Below are positions 63,185-64,000 of a stretch of 64,000 nt of DNA, in pieces. The stretch's first letter is position 1. Each line of letters begins with the position of its first letter. Below the pieces are notes generated by a model. It saw only the letters and a list, made by a program, of their open reading frames with translations, searched no databases and was not told where the DNA came from. Source of the stretch: Crocosphaera sp. UHCC 0190. GTDB taxonomy: Bacteria; Cyanobacteriota; Cyanobacteriia; Cyanobacteriales; Microcystaceae. The stretch covers positions 372,001 to 436,000 of the forward strand of contig NZ_JAYGHP010000002.1 in assembly GCF_034932065.1 (NCBI RefSeq), in the 5' to 3' direction. The translations under genes and the position numbers were made by a program.

Positions 63185-64000
63185 TTATCCACCAATTTGA
63201 GACATGGTACGTTGATAAATTCCTGTTTCGGTTCCTGAGTCCCTTTGTTTATAATTAATCTCTGGTTTAATATGTAATAAATGAGCAACTTTTTCTTTTA
63301 TTTCTGTTGTATCTGTTCCCTGTCTTAAGAGGGTTTTTAAATCAATTTGTCCCGTTTCATTTAATAAGCAAGGCCGTAACCAACCATCCGCAGATAAACG
63401 CATTCGGTTACAGCGATCGCAGAAACATTCAGACATCTGACTAATAAATCCTAATGTTCCTTTTGAACCTGGTATTTTAAAGACATCTGCGGGGCCATTT
63501 CCTTTAATATTACTCTCCATTAATCCCCATTTATCACGAATTTTTTGTCTTATTTCTTCTGAGGGAACCCAAGGGTTATCGCTGAATAATTCGGCATTAC
63601 CAATGGGCATAAATTCAATAAAACGGATGTGCCAATTTCGTTCTATACTTAAGGCAGCTAAGTCTTCAATTTCGTTTTCATTGACCCCAGGAATGACAAC
63701 GACATTTAATTTTAAGGGGTCAAAACCGACTTGATAAGCGGTTTGAATCCCATTCCATGTTTGTTGCCAAATACCCCTTTTATTGTAACCGATAATTGTC
63801 TCAAATGTCTCTGGTTTTAAGGAATCTAAACTAATATTAATTCGTTTTAATCCCGCATTATATAAATCTTGGGCCATGGATGATAATAAAAACCCATTGG
63901 TAGTCATTGACAGGTCTTCGGTTGCGGGTAAAGCGGCTATATCCTGAACTAAATCTACCACACCAGGGCGTAATAATGGTTCTCCTCCTGTAAGGCGAAA
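63185..64000 (-). CDS. moaA: GTP 3',8-cyclase MoaA, C-terminal part
   Basis: Radical-SAM enzyme of molybdenum-cofactor synthesis, cut by the window edge, so the N-terminal Cys-x3-Cys-x2-Cys cluster is outside. The visible part begins [13 protein letters not shown], carries the second Fe-S site [15 protein letters not shown] with a further Cys (RPCLL), and ends in the conserved Gly-Gly tail (SQIGG) needed for activity. The reading frame is open to the last base. The restriction-modification pair follows it. Confidence 0.95.
   Translation of the reverse strand, partial: FRLTGGEPLLRPGVVDLVQDIAALPATEDLSMTTNGFLLSSMAQDLYNAGLKRINISLDSLKPETFETIIGYNKRGIWQQTWNGIQTAYQVGFDPLKLNVVVIPGVNENEIEDLAALSIERNWHIRFIEFMPIGNAELFSDNPWVPSEEIRQKIRDKWGLMESNIKGNGPADVFKIPGSKGTLGFISQMSECFCDRCNRMRLSADGWLRPCLLNETGQIDLKTLLRQGTDTTEIKEKVAHLLHIKPEINYKQRDSGTETGIYQRTMSQIGG

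Noticed and set aside
1-64000. CRISPR arrays, rRNA and tRNA genes
   Set aside because: No regularly spaced repeats and no sequence resembling a T-psi-C arm or rRNA were seen on either strand; a dedicated tRNA search was not possible.

Overview
The window is chromosomal DNA from a unicellular beta-cyanobacterium, most like the Cyanothece/Crocosphaera/Rippkaea group. The evidence is form IB Rubisco in the order rbcL-rbcX-rbcS, a beta-carboxysome operon (ccmK2-K1-L-M-N), psbM, phycobilisome genes (a CpcD-type linker, a CpcS lyase, CpcG), an NDH-1 NdhF subunit, a CruA-type lycopene cyclase, and many copies of the HIP1-type octamer gcgatcgc in AT-rich DNA. The genus is an inference; no rRNA or tRNA gene was seen, and there is no CRISPR array.

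Layout. 0-8 kb: the 3' part of a C5-cytosine methyltransferase broken by a poly-C frameshift, rnc, a Pro/Gln/Asn-rich membrane protein, a HisD homologue that has lost most of its catalytic residues, an orphan PhnD-like lipoprotein, a heme-binding DUF3365-HAMP sensor, an 84-bp MITE-like element and murE. 8-18.5 kb: the carbon-fixation block. psbM, a [2Fe-2S] ferredoxin, rbcS, rbcX and rbcL lie on the minus strand, followed by a gene-decay zone (truncated Uma2 gene, 13-codon DUF4259 stub) and then ccmN, M, L, K1 and K2. ccmK2 diverges from an ndhF3/F4-type gene across about 0.9 kb rich in inverted repeats. 18.5-32 kb: a Rossmann oxidoreductase, radC, an envelope cluster (MBOAT acyltransferase, SGNH-like partner, two GT2 glycosyltransferases), a Tab2-like RNA-binding protein, an orphan TAXI-type binding protein, a cysteine synthase and cruA.

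32-42 kb: a second SGNH-like protein overlaps a gene for an HTTM membrane enzyme fused to a DCC thiol domain. Next come a diguanylate cyclase, a single-domain response regulator and a 1328-residue histidine kinase with five GAF domains, several of which look like cyanobacteriochrome bilin-binding domains. I regard this as the most interesting system in the window: a likely multi-colour light input to c-di-GMP output module. 42-51 kb: phycobilisome linker, lyase and rod-core linker genes, an IS200/IS605 end relic, surE, alr, a PrlF-YhaV toxin-antitoxin pair, a cysteine desulfurase and a small zinc-ribbon protein.

51-64 kb: trpB, an SUI1-like factor, two paralogous coiled-coil/one-TM proteins (one with a duplicated 3' end nearby), pgk, a universal stress protein, an SPFH protein, an RND-type adaptor, an apparently exported GUN4-domain protein, a dienelactone-hydrolase-like protein and pyrB. 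A complete type II restriction-modification pair (TdeIII-like nuclease plus C5-methyltransferase) follows, directly downstream of moaA, which runs off the right edge.
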